Shown: one piece after another, positions 1-7,382 of the stretch
How positions within the stretch are numbered: position 1 is the stretch's first letter
How the letters are laid out: each line of letters begins with the position of its first letter
Position numbers and translations under genes: made by a program
The notes under the pieces: model-generated
What the model saw: the letters and a program-made list of their open reading frames with translations, nothing else
What the model was told of the DNA's origin: nothing
The model's database searches: none
Assembly (NCBI GenBank): GCA_024275855.1
Contig: JAJRYL010000071.1
Span: 1-11,026 of the forward strand
DNA from: Deltaproteobacteria bacterium
Lineage (GTDB): Bacteria; Desulfobacterota; GWC2-55-46; JADFVP01
Reading direction: 5' to 3'
DNA length: 11,026 nucleotides

Positions 1-1
1 A

Positions 2-598
2 AATAAAGATAAAGAGCCTTCGGTAACTTTACCGGTTGACTCTTCGGCCGCAGGACAGTCCTCAAGGGCGGCGGCGCAGAAAGGGAATTCTAAAAAAAGA
101 GAAGTTGCAAAGAGCGGGCCGGTCGTTTCAAAAACAGACCCGATGCAAAAGACTGTACTGAACAAAAAAGAAGAGAGGGAGGAAGCGCCGCTCTTAATCT
201 CCCCTGTTTTAAAAAAGAAGGAGAGTGTCGGCACTCTCAGCACGGAGAAAGAGCACAGGTTAAGCACGCCGCCCGTGGCCGCTATTATGAGAATACGAAC
301 CGGCGAACACAAGTGGTTTCACCGTATCGTTATCGAACTTACCAAACCTGTCGATTACACGGTAGAGCGGTTCTCGAAAAAAGCTCTTATCATGATTTCG
401 GGAGCCGTTGACGGCGGGGGAAAAGCGGCCTCTCACTCCACTAAACTGATAACTATCAGCGACCCGGTGATAATTAAGAGCAACGATAAAAACCATCGGA
501 CGGAAACCGTGTTGGAGTTAGCTCATAAAAAAGGCGCGCGGGTGAAGAACTCTACGCTTAAAAACCCGTACCGCATAATAGTAGACGTCTACCGTTAG
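2..598 (+). CDS. AMIN-domain protein, C-terminal part (5' end outside window)
   Basis: The reading frame is open from base 2 to the TAG at 596-598, so the gene enters from the left and about 198 residues are visible. The first ~90 residues are a low-complexity linker rich in Lys, Ser, Ala and Glu. The last ~105 residues (about 92-198) fit an AMIN domain: an IVIEL strand, alternating beta strands, and the typical ending NPYRIIVDVYR. AMIN domains bind peptidoglycan or anchor envelope proteins and occur in PilQ secretins and AmiC amidases; this copy probably acts in the periplasm. ATG 143 is the first internal Met, but it lies within the linker and is unlikely to be the true start. gspE follows 24 bases downstream, suggesting a shared transcript and a role linked to the secretion or pilus machine. 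The N-terminal part, and so the full identity, cannot be seen. Confidence 0.75.
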   Translation, partial: NKDKEPSVTLPVDSSAAGQSSRAAAQKGNSKKREVAKSGPVVSKTDPMQKTVLNKKEEREEAPLLISPVLKKKESVGTLSTEKEHRLSTPPVAAIMRIRTGEHKWFHRIVIELTKPVDYTVERFSKKALIMISGAVDGGGKAASHSTKLITISDPVIIKSNDKNHRTETVLELAHKKGARVKNSTLKNPYRIIVDVYR

Positions 599-622
599 TA
601 CTTAGCGCGAAGAGAGTACGCA

Positions 623-2179
623 ATGAGCGAAAAGGCAGTAACAGACAAAGCGGGCAGCGGTGAAGAACGGCTCGGCGTTATAAGCGACTCTGACGTTGAC
701 CCGTCTCTGCTCGACACCCTGTCGTTGAACTTTGTCAAAAAGAACCTCGTACTTCCCCTTAAAAAAAATAAAGGCACCCTGCGGGTCGCCATAGCGGAGC
801 AGAGCGGGCTCTTTGCGGCCGAAGAGATAGGGCGTATAACCGGCACAGAGATAGAACCGGTTCTTACCGAGAAGGCCGCGCTATTAAACGCCATAAACCG
901 CTTCTACGACCGGCTCTCCGGTTCGGCCTCCGAGGTTATAGAGGATATATCGGAAGAAGGGCTCGACTCATTGGCGACGGCGTGGGAAGAACCGAAAGAC
1001 CTGATAGACATAACGGACGAGGCGCCGATAATCAGGCTTCTCAATTCTCTTTTTTTTCAGGCCGTTAAAGACCGCGCGAGCGATATACATATTGAGCCGT
1101 ACGAGCGCGAGATAGAGGTTCGCTTCAGAATAGACGGCATACTCTACCACGTGCATACGCCTCCCAAGGTTCTTCAGGAGGCGTTGGCGAGCAGGGTAAA
1201 GATTATGGCCGGGCTCGACATTGCTGAAAAACGCCTTCCGCAAGACGGTAAAATTCGTCTGCTTGTAGCGGGTAAAGATATCTATGTAAGGGTCTCTATA
1301 ATCCCCACAACCTTTGGCGAAAGAATAGTTCTAAGGCTTTTGGATAGAAAGGCCGGAATAATCTCGCTCGAATCTATAGGACTCGACCCGGGCGAGGTGA
1401 AAAACTTTATCAAGCTTTTAAACAGAAGCAACGGAATTATTCTCGTTACCGGCCCGACCGGAGCCGGTAAGTCCACTACTCTATACTCGGCGCTGAATAA
1501 AATAAATTCGAGCAACAGAAATATAATTACAATTGAAGACCCTGTCGAGTACCAGATAAAGGGGCTTGGGCAGATACACGTAAACCCCAAAATAGGGCTC
1601 ACATTCGCAACGGGCCTCAGGTCGATCTTAAGGCAGGACCCGGACGTAATAATGATTGGCGAGATCAGAGACCGCGAAACTGCGGAAATAGCCATACAGG
1701 CCTCTTTAACCGGGCACCTCGTTCTCTCTACGCTTCATACTACGGATACGGCTACCGCCGTTACGCGCCTTGTTGATATGGGGATAGAGCCGTACCTCGT
1801 GGCCTCATCGGTCAGCGCGGTTTTAGCGCAGAAACTTGTGCGCCTTCTCTGTAAAGATTGCCGGTCTGAGTACGACCCGACTCCCGAAGAATTGAACTTG
1901 TACCGCAGGGTAAAGGCTCCGGAAAAGTTGTGGAAGGCGACCGGCTGCGACAACTGTTTCAATACCGGCTACTACGGCAGAACATCCCTTTTCGAGTTCA
2001 TGCTTGCCGACGACGATACGCACAGGCTTATACTTAAATGTCACGACGCAAAAGAGATAAAGAAAGAGTGGATTGCCGGCGGCATGAAAACATTATTTGA
2101 GAACGGGCTTTTAAAAGCCGCAAACGGCCTGACCTCTTTAGAGGAGGTAATCCGGGTAGCACATGACAGGGGCGTTTAA
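623..2179 (+). CDS. gspE: Type II secretion system ATPase GspE (GspE/PilB family)
   Basis: Hexameric cytoplasmic ATPase that powers pseudopilus assembly in type II secretion. It has 518 residues, normal for the family. Residues 1-100 form the N-terminal MshEN-like domain, followed by an acidic linker. Visible motifs are RASDIHIEP (151-159), Walker A GPTGAGKST (277-285), the Asp box IEDPVEY (304-310), Walker B with DPDVIMIGEIRD (339-350) and the His box STLHTTD (369-375). A zinc-binding four-Cys set is present (C410, C413, C442, C445), as in GspE and some PilB. The start ATG 623 is preceded by AAGAGAG at suitable spacing. gspF follows after 25 bases. PilB of type IV pili is the alternative; no pilT or pilin gene is visible to decide, but a GspN-like gene nearby favours type II secretion. 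Confidence 0.94.
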   Translation: MSEKAVTDKAGSGEERLGVISDSDVDPSLLDTLSLNFVKKNLVLPLKKNKGTLRVAIAEQSGLFAAEEIGRITGTEIEPVLTEKAALLNAINRFYDRLSGSASEVIEDISEEGLDSLATAWEEPKDLIDITDEAPIIRLLNSLFFQAVKDRASDIHIEPYEREIEVRFRIDGILYHVHTPPKVLQEALASRVKIMAGLDIAEKRLPQDGKIRLLVAGKDIYVRVSIIPTTFGERIVLRLLDRKAGIISLESIGLDPGEVKNFIKLLNRSNGIILVTGPTGAGKSTTLYSALNKINSSNRNIITIEDPVEYQIKGLGQIHVNPKIGLTFATGLRSILRQDPDVIMIGEIRDRETAEIAIQASLTGHLVLSTLHTTDTATAVTRLVDMGIEPYLVASSVSAVLAQKLVRLLCKDCRSEYDPTPEELNLYRRVKAPEKLWKATGCDNCFNTGYYGRTSLFEFMLADDDTHRLILKCHDAKEIKKEWIAGGMKTLFENGLLKAANGLTSLEEVIRVAHDRGV

Positions 2180-2204
2180 CCAAGCCCTGTAAAGAAAAGA
2201 GAGT

Positions 2205-3407
2205 ATGACTACTTTCAGATACAGCGCATACGATACGGCGGGTAAAAGCAGAACCGGCAGCGTTGAGGCCGACGGGTACAAGAGCGCGATTGAGGAAATC
2301 AAGAAAAACGGGCTCTACCCTACTGACGTTAAAACAGCCGGGTCGGAAGGCGGCTTTTTTTCGAGGGTAAAACCTATTTCCGCAGAGACACTCGCGCTTA
2401 CCACACGCCAGTTCTCTACTCTTTTACTCTCCGGCACCCCGTTAACGGAAGCGCTTTCCATTCTCTCTGAGAACTGCGCCAATAGACGCCTGGGCGGTGT
2501 GCTGCTTAAACTTAAAGAGGGTGTTGTAGGCGGGGCCACACTATCGTCGGCAATGGCGGCGCACCCGGAAATTTTCTCACCCTTCTACCGTGGGCTGATC
2601 TCTTCGGCGGAGGTTTCAGGCGGCATGGAGACGGTGCTGCTCGAACTTGCCGACTACCTCGAAAGCCGCGCGCGCACACTCAGAGAATTAAAAACAGCGC
2701 TTACCTACCCCGTACTCATGCTCGCGGTAGGGGTTATAGTCGTCGGGTTTCTCTTTGTTTTCGTAGTACCCAAAATCACAAGAATATTCGAAGAGAGCAA
2801 CAACTCGCTTCCGCTGATAACAACCGTACTTATCTTTATAACCGATACGGTGCTTCGGTACTGGCCTCTTTTCATACTGGCCGTAGCCGGCCTCGCAGCG
2901 GGTAGCAAAAAGTACTACCGGCATAAACGTGTAAGGCCGTACCTCGACCGTTTGCTGCTCAGAACCCCGTGGGTCGGTAAGCTGGCTTCGAGTTTTTTTA
3001 TTTCAACCATGTGCCGTACGCTCGGCAGCCTGCTCTCAGGAGGGGTTCCGCTGCTCGGAGCGCTTGAGGTTACAAAAGGCGTGCTCTCTAATGTAGAGTA
3101 CAAGCGTATTATGGATACCGCTATACAGGAGTGCGCAGAAGGCTCGGCCCTGTCCGCGAGTCTAAAAAATAGTAGCAACATACCTTCTATGGTCGCCCAC
3201 ATGATCAACGTCGGCGAGAAGAGCGGCAACCTCGACTCTATGCTCTTAACAACCGCAAAGAGTTACGAAGAGCAGTTTTCAACCGGACTGAAACGCGCAA
3301 TTACTCTTATAGAGCCGCTGATGATACTTGCTATGGGCCTGATTGTAGGGCTCATCGTACTCGCTATTCTTTTGCCGATATTCGAGCTCAACCAGATAAT
3401 ACGTTAA
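2205..3407 (+). CDS. gspF: Type II secretion system inner-membrane platform protein GspF
   Basis: Polytopic inner-membrane protein that couples the GspE ATPase to the pseudopilus. It has 400 residues, the usual length. The N-terminal segment (FRYSAYDTAGKSRTGSVEAD) is typical of the family. Two T2SSF domains follow, at about 68-190 and 270-392. Each carries the family signature: GLISSAEVSGGMETVL near 130-145 and INVGEKSGNLDSML near 334-347. Membrane segments are predicted at about 168-190, 203-232 and 371-392. The gene lies 25 bases after gspE with a purine-rich GAGAG just upstream of ATG 2205. It is the last gene of the AMIN-gspE-gspF set. PilC is the close alternative, for the same reason as PilB for gspE. 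Confidence 0.94.
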   Translation: MTTFRYSAYDTAGKSRTGSVEADGYKSAIEEIKKNGLYPTDVKTAGSEGGFFSRVKPISAETLALTTRQFSTLLLSGTPLTEALSILSENCANRRLGGVLLKLKEGVVGGATLSSAMAAHPEIFSPFYRGLISSAEVSGGMETVLLELADYLESRARTLRELKTALTYPVLMLAVGVIVVGFLFVFVVPKITRIFEESNNSLPLITTVLIFITDTVLRYWPLFILAVAGLAAGSKKYYRHKRVRPYLDRLLLRTPWVGKLASSFFISTMCRTLGSLLSGGVPLLGALEVTKGVLSNVEYKRIMDTAIQECAEGSALSASLKNSSNIPSMVAHMINVGEKSGNLDSMLLTTAKSYEEQFSTGLKRAITLIEPLMILAMGLIVGLIVLAILLPIFELNQIIR

Positions 3408-3457
3408 AATTCCATTGCTTTGATTCTTGCTTTTTTCCCCCATTGTGGCAGTATGGT

Positions 3458-3485
3458 TATACTTTTAAAAAATTGACAAGGAGGT
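3458..3485 (+). promoter_or_regulatory. Possible -10 box and strong Shine-Dalgarno for the secreted protein gene
   Basis: TATACT at 3458-3463 resembles a -10 box, but no convincing -35 box is seen. AAGGAGGT at 3478-3485 is a near-perfect Shine-Dalgarno, the strongest in the window, five bases before GTG 3491. It decides the start in favour of GTG 3491 over ATG 3443. Confidence 0.4.
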
Positions 3486-3490
3486 TTATT

Positions 3491-4096
3491 GTGAAGAAAT
3501 TTCTGATTTTAGCTGTAATGCTGCTCTCGCTCGGTATTTACACGTCCGCGAGCGCGGCCGAGAAGAGCATAAACAGTAACCCCAACAGTCTTACCAATTC
3601 AACGCTGTGGTATGCGAAACCGTTGCGCGCCAATTTTAAAACCTTTATTCGAGCGTGCAGCGCTGAGGTTCCCGCAGGAAAGGTATCACTTTACAGCGGC
3701 GACATTACACTCTTCAAGGTTTTAAAAAAAATCAACACCAAGGACAACCTGCTTACAATGAGCATAAACGGTACGGTTGAAATAGGCCCTCTCTCTGTAC
3801 CATTCGCAGTGCCGACCGATAAAAAGAGCAAAAAAAGAAGGTATCTGCTTTATGTAGAGGCATTTTTGTTCGGCCCGGACGGCAAGGTTTACGACACGCA
3901 GTCAACGACCATAAAGGGCGCCGGAAGCCTTAGCCCCAAAGGCGGCAAGGTCGGCTTCAGCGTTGACATAGGCAAGGGGTACAACTTCTCGAAGGGCGGC
4001 AGAATTCTTCTTGTCGCCGGAGGCGAGAGCATACTCTCCGATTATCCGATGGACACGTGTGTGCTTCTTGGCGGTAAATGGATCTATTTAAAGTAA
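3491..4096 (+). CDS. Unrecognised secreted protein with Sec signal peptide
   Basis: 201 residues from GTG 3491. I chose this start because AAGGAGGT stands five bases before it and because the protein then begins with a clean Sec signal peptide: MKK, a hydrophobic core FLILAVMLLSLGI, and a cleavage site near SASAA/E at residues 22-24. An ATG at 3443 would add 16 residues ahead of the signal and lacks a ribosome site. The mature part (~178 residues) is rich in short hydrophobic and glycine-containing stretches, suggesting a beta-rich fold. It has only two cysteines (C56 and C190), which could form a disulfide in the periplasm. I recognise no known domain. The gene follows gspF by 83 bases and may have its own promoter. 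Its position beside secretion genes hints at export or envelope function, but that is inference. Confidence 0.8.
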   Translation: MKKFLILAVMLLSLGIYTSASAAEKSINSNPNSLTNSTLWYAKPLRANFKTFIRACSAEVPAGKVSLYSGDITLFKVLKKINTKDNLLTMSINGTVEIGPLSVPFAVPTDKKSKKRRYLLYVEAFLFGPDGKVYDTQSTTIKGAGSLSPKGGKVGFSVDIGKGYNFSKGGRILLVAGGESILSDYPMDTCVLLGGKWIYLK

Positions 4097-4120
4097 GCTG
4101 ACTTTATAATTTTAAATATT

Positions 4121-4166
4121 AAAAGGGATGGCGCAAGAGTTTATAAACTCTTGCGCCATCCCTTTT
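4121..4166. terminator. Bidirectional terminator, perfect 46-base palindrome
   Basis: Two 23-base arms are exact reverse complements with no spacer: the left arm begins AAAAGGGATGGCGCAAGAG (4121-4139) and the right arm ends GCGCCATCCCTTTT. The T-run reaches TTTTTT on the plus strand and TTTTAATATTT on the minus strand. It lies between the convergent secreted-protein gene and the gspN-like gene, so it can end transcription from both sides. Confidence 0.92.
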
Positions 4167-4193
4167 TTACGTGCTTATAACAGAACCGGAATC

Positions 4194-5048
4194 CTAACGG
4201 TTGCGCCGGATAATCGGCCTTGCCGCCGTACCGCCTATCTTAATACCGTAATATCCATCCGTTACTTTATACGAATTCAAAAAAGAGAGCAGCAACCTGT
4301 TTCCTTTTACAACGCGCTTTTCGTTAACCTCGGCAAGAAGGTCGAGCCTGCTCCTGTCCGGTCTTCCGCCCAGAGTAACGTCCCCCTTTAGCCGTGCAAC
4401 TATATTCTCTCCTTCAAGCCACATGTTCTCTACCACCACCCTGCACCGGTTAAGCTCGACCCTGCCGCCCGCCTCTATCGTATTACCGAAATCGAGGCCG
4501 AAACCCAACGCCGAAAAATGGCCGGAGCCGCCGGAATCAGAGTCGATAATAAAAGTACCCTCTGCGCAGCCTTTGTATGGTTGTATTACGTCGATTGAAC
4601 CTGAAAAAGAGATCGGTACAGAGAGAGCGACCCGCCGGGCTACAGGCAGCAACTCAGGGCGAATAGCGCTGAACAACAGGTCGCTCTCAACTTTACTAAC
4701 GCCGAGCCGAACGGACGCATCTACTTGGCCTTCAAGAAGGTCGGCGGAGATTGCAAAACCGATTTTACCGGTAAAGAGCCGCGCGGGTTTATATTTTATA
4801 CTCAGCCGGTCGATAAAAAGATCGATACCCCTCGCCTGTCCGGTCACCTCGACCCCGGTCGCTTCTATCCCGAAAGGAAAGACTCTTTCGAGCTTACGGT
4901 ACTTTATCTTTACACCGTACTCGTTCTTCGCGTTATCGATAATAAAGTCGCCGATGCTGCCTGCCGGAAATAAGATTGCAACCGTAACCGCAAAGAGCAT
5001 AAGTCCGGCGAAAACAAGTATGAAGAGAGACAGTATACGTTTGAGCAT
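4194..5048 (-). CDS. GspN-like type II secretion protein (deltaproteobacterial type)
   Basis: 284 residues. An N-terminal hydrophobic anchor (residues ~4-28) is followed by a periplasmic beta-rich region. Two features recall the GspN family of deltaproteobacterial type II secretion clusters. One is the start after the anchor, FPAGSIGDFIIDNAKNEYG, followed by a strand that describes a membrane-proximal AsmA-like fold. The other is the ending, GYYGIKIGGTAARP (265-278), matching the closing repeat of that family. GspN is thought to support the inner-membrane platform, though its exact role is not settled. ATG 5048 has AAGG six bases upstream. The gene is the last of the minus-strand block, behind a hairpin that separates it from apt, and faces the gspEF genes across the terminator. 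Alternatively it may be another small AsmA-like protein. Confidence 0.6.
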   Translation of the reverse strand: MLKRILSLFILVFAGLMLFAVTVAILFPAGSIGDFIIDNAKNEYGVKIKYRKLERVFPFGIEATGVEVTGQARGIDLFIDRLSIKYKPARLFTGKIGFAISADLLEGQVDASVRLGVSKVESDLLFSAIRPELLPVARRVALSVPISFSGSIDVIQPYKGCAEGTFIIDSDSGGSGHFSALGFGLDFGNTIEAGGRVELNRCRVVVENMWLEGENIVARLKGDVTLGGRPDRSRLDLLAEVNEKRVVKGNRLLLSFLNSYKVTDGYYGIKIGGTAARPIIRRNR

Positions 5049-5086
5049 AAAGAGCCTTGAGAATAAATTTTAAACATAAGAGGAGA

Positions 5087-5137
5087 AGATAATAAAAGGG
5101 GCCGCAAGGTATCCGGCAATGCCGACCTTACGGCCCA
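5087..5137 (-). terminator. Hairpin with T-run between apt and the gspN-like gene
   Basis: On the minus strand a 12-base stem pairs 5125-5136 with 5099-5110. It encloses a small CGGC/GCCG stem and is followed by CCCCTTTTATT. The one imperfect pair is a G-U wobble in minus-strand RNA but a C-A mismatch in plus-strand RNA. This supports a minus-strand terminator or attenuator after apt. Confidence 0.55.
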
Positions 5138-5163
5138 GTAAAAATTCAAGAACAGATAAAAAC

Positions 5164-5682
5164 CTAAAACTTGATGAGCGAGTAGACAGGGTGCGGAGTA
5201 AGCTTCTCTCTTCCCTTAAGCTCCTCAAGCTCTACGATAAAGGAGCACTCTATTATATTGCCGCCCATCTGATTCACCAGCTTTATTACCGCCTCTGCGG
5301 TACCGCCGGTCGCGAGCAGGTCATCGGTTATAATAACATTCTGCCCCTTCTCCACCGCGTCGGTATGTATCTCAAGGGTATCCGTTCCGTACTCAAGCTC
5401 GTAACTCTCTTTATGGGTATTGTGCGGAAGCTTGCCGGGTTTTCTTACCAGCGCGATTCCGGCGCCAAGCTTATAGGCAAGCGCCGCACCGACCACAAAA
5501 CCGCGCGCCTCGATTCCGACAACAACATCAATTTCTTTATCGATATAACGGTGCGCCATAAGGTCTACGGTCTTTACAAACATAACCGGGTCTTTGCACA
5601 GCGTTGTAATATCTTTAAAAAGTATTCCTTCTTTCGGAAAATCGGGCACGTTGCGTATAGATTTTTTAATCTGCTCTACCAT
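5164..5682 (-). CDS. apt: Adenine phosphoribosyltransferase
   Basis: Cytoplasmic salvage enzyme: adenine + PRPP gives AMP + pyrophosphate. The 172 residues match the usual family length. Evidence includes the N-terminal [20 protein letters not shown], the segment [14 protein letters not shown] (56-69), LVRKPGKLP (78-86) and the PRPP-binding loop [14 protein letters not shown] (116-129). The ending VYSLIKF is typical, so the TAG at 5164-5166 is a genuine stop. ATG 5682 has GAGGT eight bases upstream. It follows the sigma factor by 35 bases on the same strand and probably shares its transcript. A hairpin with a T-run follows it. Confidence 0.96.
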   Translation of the reverse strand: MVEQIKKSIRNVPDFPKEGILFKDITTLCKDPVMFVKTVDLMAHRYIDKEIDVVVGIEARGFVVGAALAYKLGAGIALVRKPGKLPHNTHKESYELEYGTDTLEIHTDAVEKGQNVIITDDLLATGGTAEAVIKLVNQMGGNIIECSFIVELEELKGREKLTPHPVYSLIKF

Positions 5683-5717
5683 TTGTATAGACCTCGATTC
5701 CTTCTTCTAAGATGTTT

Positions 5718-6629
5718 TCATACAGCGTCGAATGTAACTATGTTATCTATCTCTTTTATTATCTTCTTCAACCTGCAAAGCGCCCTTACCTCTATCTGCC
5801 TTATCCTCTCGCGCGTAACACCAAGGTCGGCGGCAATCGATTCAAGCGTTTTAGGTTCTTTGCCGTTCAAACCGAACCTCTCGGAAATAACAAGCCTGCC
5901 GGTCTCGTCGAGGTGTCCAATCCAGTGCGTAACCATTTTCGTTCTGCGCTCAAGCGCGATACTGTCCACCTGAGGTACAACGGAATCGTCAGCCAGCAGT
6001 TCCGAAAAAGAGTAGTCGGTACCGTTGTGCGTTGTCACCTCCAGAGTAAAGGGCTTGGCGCCGACTGAATCCAACCTGGCGAGATACTTTAAAGAGAAGC
6101 CTGTCTGCCTCGCCAACTCTTCATCCGTGGGCGACCTGTGGTAAATAGTGTTGTACTCGCGCCGGGCCTTCACCAGCTTAAACTTATCTGCCGATACGTG
6201 AATGGGCAGACGTATCGTGCGCGAACTGTTCGCTATCGCCCGCTCTACAGACTGGCGTATCCAGTATGTAGCGTACGTAGAGAACTTGCAGCCCTTGGAG
6301 GCCTTAAAGCCCTCTACCGAGCGTATAAGCCCCAGGTTGCCCTCCGCTATCAGATCAGGGAAAGAGAGCCCCCTGTTGAGGTACTTCTTGGAGATGCTTA
6401 CCACGAGCCTCAGGTTGGACTCTATCATCGCTCTTCTGGCTTTACCGTCACCCCTGTTAATACGCGCGGCGAGCTTCTTCTCTTCGTCCGCGGAAAGCAG
6501 AGGAAATTTTCTGATACCGTTAAAGTATACGCGAATACTGTCTACCGGATACGGTTCAGACTTAGAACCTGTTTTCTGCTCCGGTCTTCTTCCGGCTGAA
6601 CCCGTTGAGACTCCCCTTATATCTGACAT
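5718..6629 (-). CDS. rpoS: RpoS-like group 2 sigma-70 family factor
   Basis: Sigma subunit that directs RNA polymerase to promoters; 303 residues. It lacks region 1.1 and starts with a short variable tail. Region 1.2 is at ~29-60. Regions 2.1-2.4 span ~64-145, with the core-binding stretch DLIAEGNLGLIRSVEGF (92-108) and the promoter-reading KFSTYATYWIRQ...RTIRLPIH (115-144). Region 3 follows at ~146-215. Region 4 has its helix-turn-helix at ~262-284 (ESIAADLGVTRERIRQIE). The size fits RpoS rather than RpoD. The NlpD-like gene directly upstream, with pcm and surE further up, is the classic rpoS setting and is the main reason for the symbol. ATG 6629 has AAGGAG eight bases upstream. Another group 2 sigma factor cannot be fully excluded from sequence alone. 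Confidence 0.85.
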   Translation of the reverse strand: MSDIRGVSTGSAGRRPEQKTGSKSEPYPVDSIRVYFNGIRKFPLLSADEEKKLAARINRGDGKARRAMIESNLRLVVSISKKYLNRGLSFPDLIAEGNLGLIRSVEGFKASKGCKFSTYATYWIRQSVERAIANSSRTIRLPIHVSADKFKLVKARREYNTIYHRSPTDEELARQTGFSLKYLARLDSVGAKPFTLEVTTHNGTDYSFSELLADDSVVPQVDSIALERRTKMVTHWIGHLDETGRLVISERFGLNGKEPKTLESIAADLGVTRERIRQIEVRALCRLKKIIKEIDNIVTFDAV

Positions 6630-6641
6630 GTTAAAAGCTCC

Positions 6642-6671
6642 TTACCTTGAATGGTTTGGAAGCGCTTTCAT
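6642..6671 (-). other. Possible 9-codon upstream ORF before rpoS
   Basis: The minus strand reads ATG at 6671, encoding MKALPNHSR, and TAA at 6644-6642 lying directly before the rpoS Shine-Dalgarno GGAG. No clear ribosome site precedes it. If translated, it could couple ribosomes into rpoS. The pattern is visible; the role is speculative. Confidence 0.2.
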
Positions 6672-6709
6672 GATGAGAATCTAAGGTACTATTACAACAA
6701 AAGCCCTCT

Positions 6710-7375
6710 TTATGGCAAGAAAAAAAGCGGGTTGAGCACAGCCTTGCCTTTTCTAACCTCAAAGTGAAGGTGGTATCCGGTGGCGTTGCCGCTTTTTCCC
6801 ACCCTGCCGATCCTCTCGCCCTTTCTGACTCTTTGTCCGACTTTTACGTTATTTTTACTGTTGTGGGCGTAAACGGTAAAGTAATTATTATCGTGCTCAA
6901 GGATAATTATCCTCCCGTACTTATGATAATTACTGCTTACAAAGACAACCTTACCTACGTCCGCCGCCCTGATAACCGTGCCTCTCGGCACCCTTATATC
7001 AAGCCCGTCGTGCCTCTCTCCATTTCTCGCGCCAAAACGCGAAGAGATTTTCCCCTTTACAGGCCAGGCAAATATTCTAACGCCCCTCTTTATCCCGCTC
7101 TTTCTTCTACCGGCCGTTTTTTTCGACGCCGCCTTAGCCGGAGTAACTTTTCTTACTCTTTTTACACCGGGAATAAATATCTTGCTGCCGACCCTTATAT
7201 CAGACGGGTCTTTTATGTCGTTTATCTCTACGATTTTATCTATTTCCACGCCGTAGGTTTTGGATATTCTCCATAACGTTTCACCGCGGCCTACCCTGTG
7301 AACCACCCCGGAGCTGATCACGCAGCCGGAGATAAAAAAGAGTATCGATAGTAAGAGTACTACTCTTCTCAACAT
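6710..7375 (-). CDS. nlpD: NlpD-like lipoprotein: LysM plus M23 peptidase domain
   Basis: Outer-envelope lipoprotein acting on peptidoglycan, 221 residues. A signal peptide ends in the lipobox ISGC with C18 as the lipidated residue. One LysM domain (about 24-70) binds glycan. A basic Lys/Arg-rich linker (71-100) leads to an M23/LytM domain (about 103-221). The zinc and catalytic residues appear complete: H122 and D126 (RHDGLD), H171 (YAHN) and H202/H204 (YHLHFE). E. coli NlpD has a degenerate site and only activates an amidase, so this protein may be an active endopeptidase instead. ATG 7375 lies seven bases after the LOG-like gene, with a weak TAGGT ribosome site overlapping that gene's stop. 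rpoS follows after 80 bases, the order seen in the classic nlpD-rpoS pair. Confidence 0.88.
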   Translation of the reverse strand: MLRRVVLLLSILFFISGCVISSGVVHRVGRGETLWRISKTYGVEIDKIVEINDIKDPSDIRVGSKIFIPGVKRVRKVTPAKAASKKTAGRRKSGIKRGVRIFAWPVKGKISSRFGARNGERHDGLDIRVPRGTVIRAADVGKVVFVSSNYHKYGRIIILEHDNNYFTVYAHNSKNNVKVGQRVRKGERIGRVGKSGNATGYHLHFEVRKGKAVLNPLFFLP

Positions 7376-7382
7376 ATAATAC

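Noticed and set aside
3443..3490. ATG 3443 as start of the secreted protein
   Set aside because: It would place 16 extra residues before the signal peptide, lacks a Shine-Dalgarno, and overlaps the proposed -10 box. GTG 3491 has an excellent ribosome site.
4423..5073. Plus-strand open frame of 216 codons opposite the gspN-like gene
   Set aside because: Ser/Thr/Pro-rich shadow translation of the minus-strand gene, with no ribosome site and no recognisable domain.
5070..5163. Hydrophobic peptide frame on the minus strand after apt (ends LAAPFIIFSSYV)
   Set aside because: It has no ATG or GTG start and no ribosome site, only a TTG inside apt. The stretch is better explained as the hairpin and T-rich tail of a terminator.
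5119..5973. Plus-strand open frame of 284 codons opposite apt and rpoS
   Set aside because: It lies antisense to two clearly recognised genes, has no family-like motifs, and its composition reflects the complementary strand.
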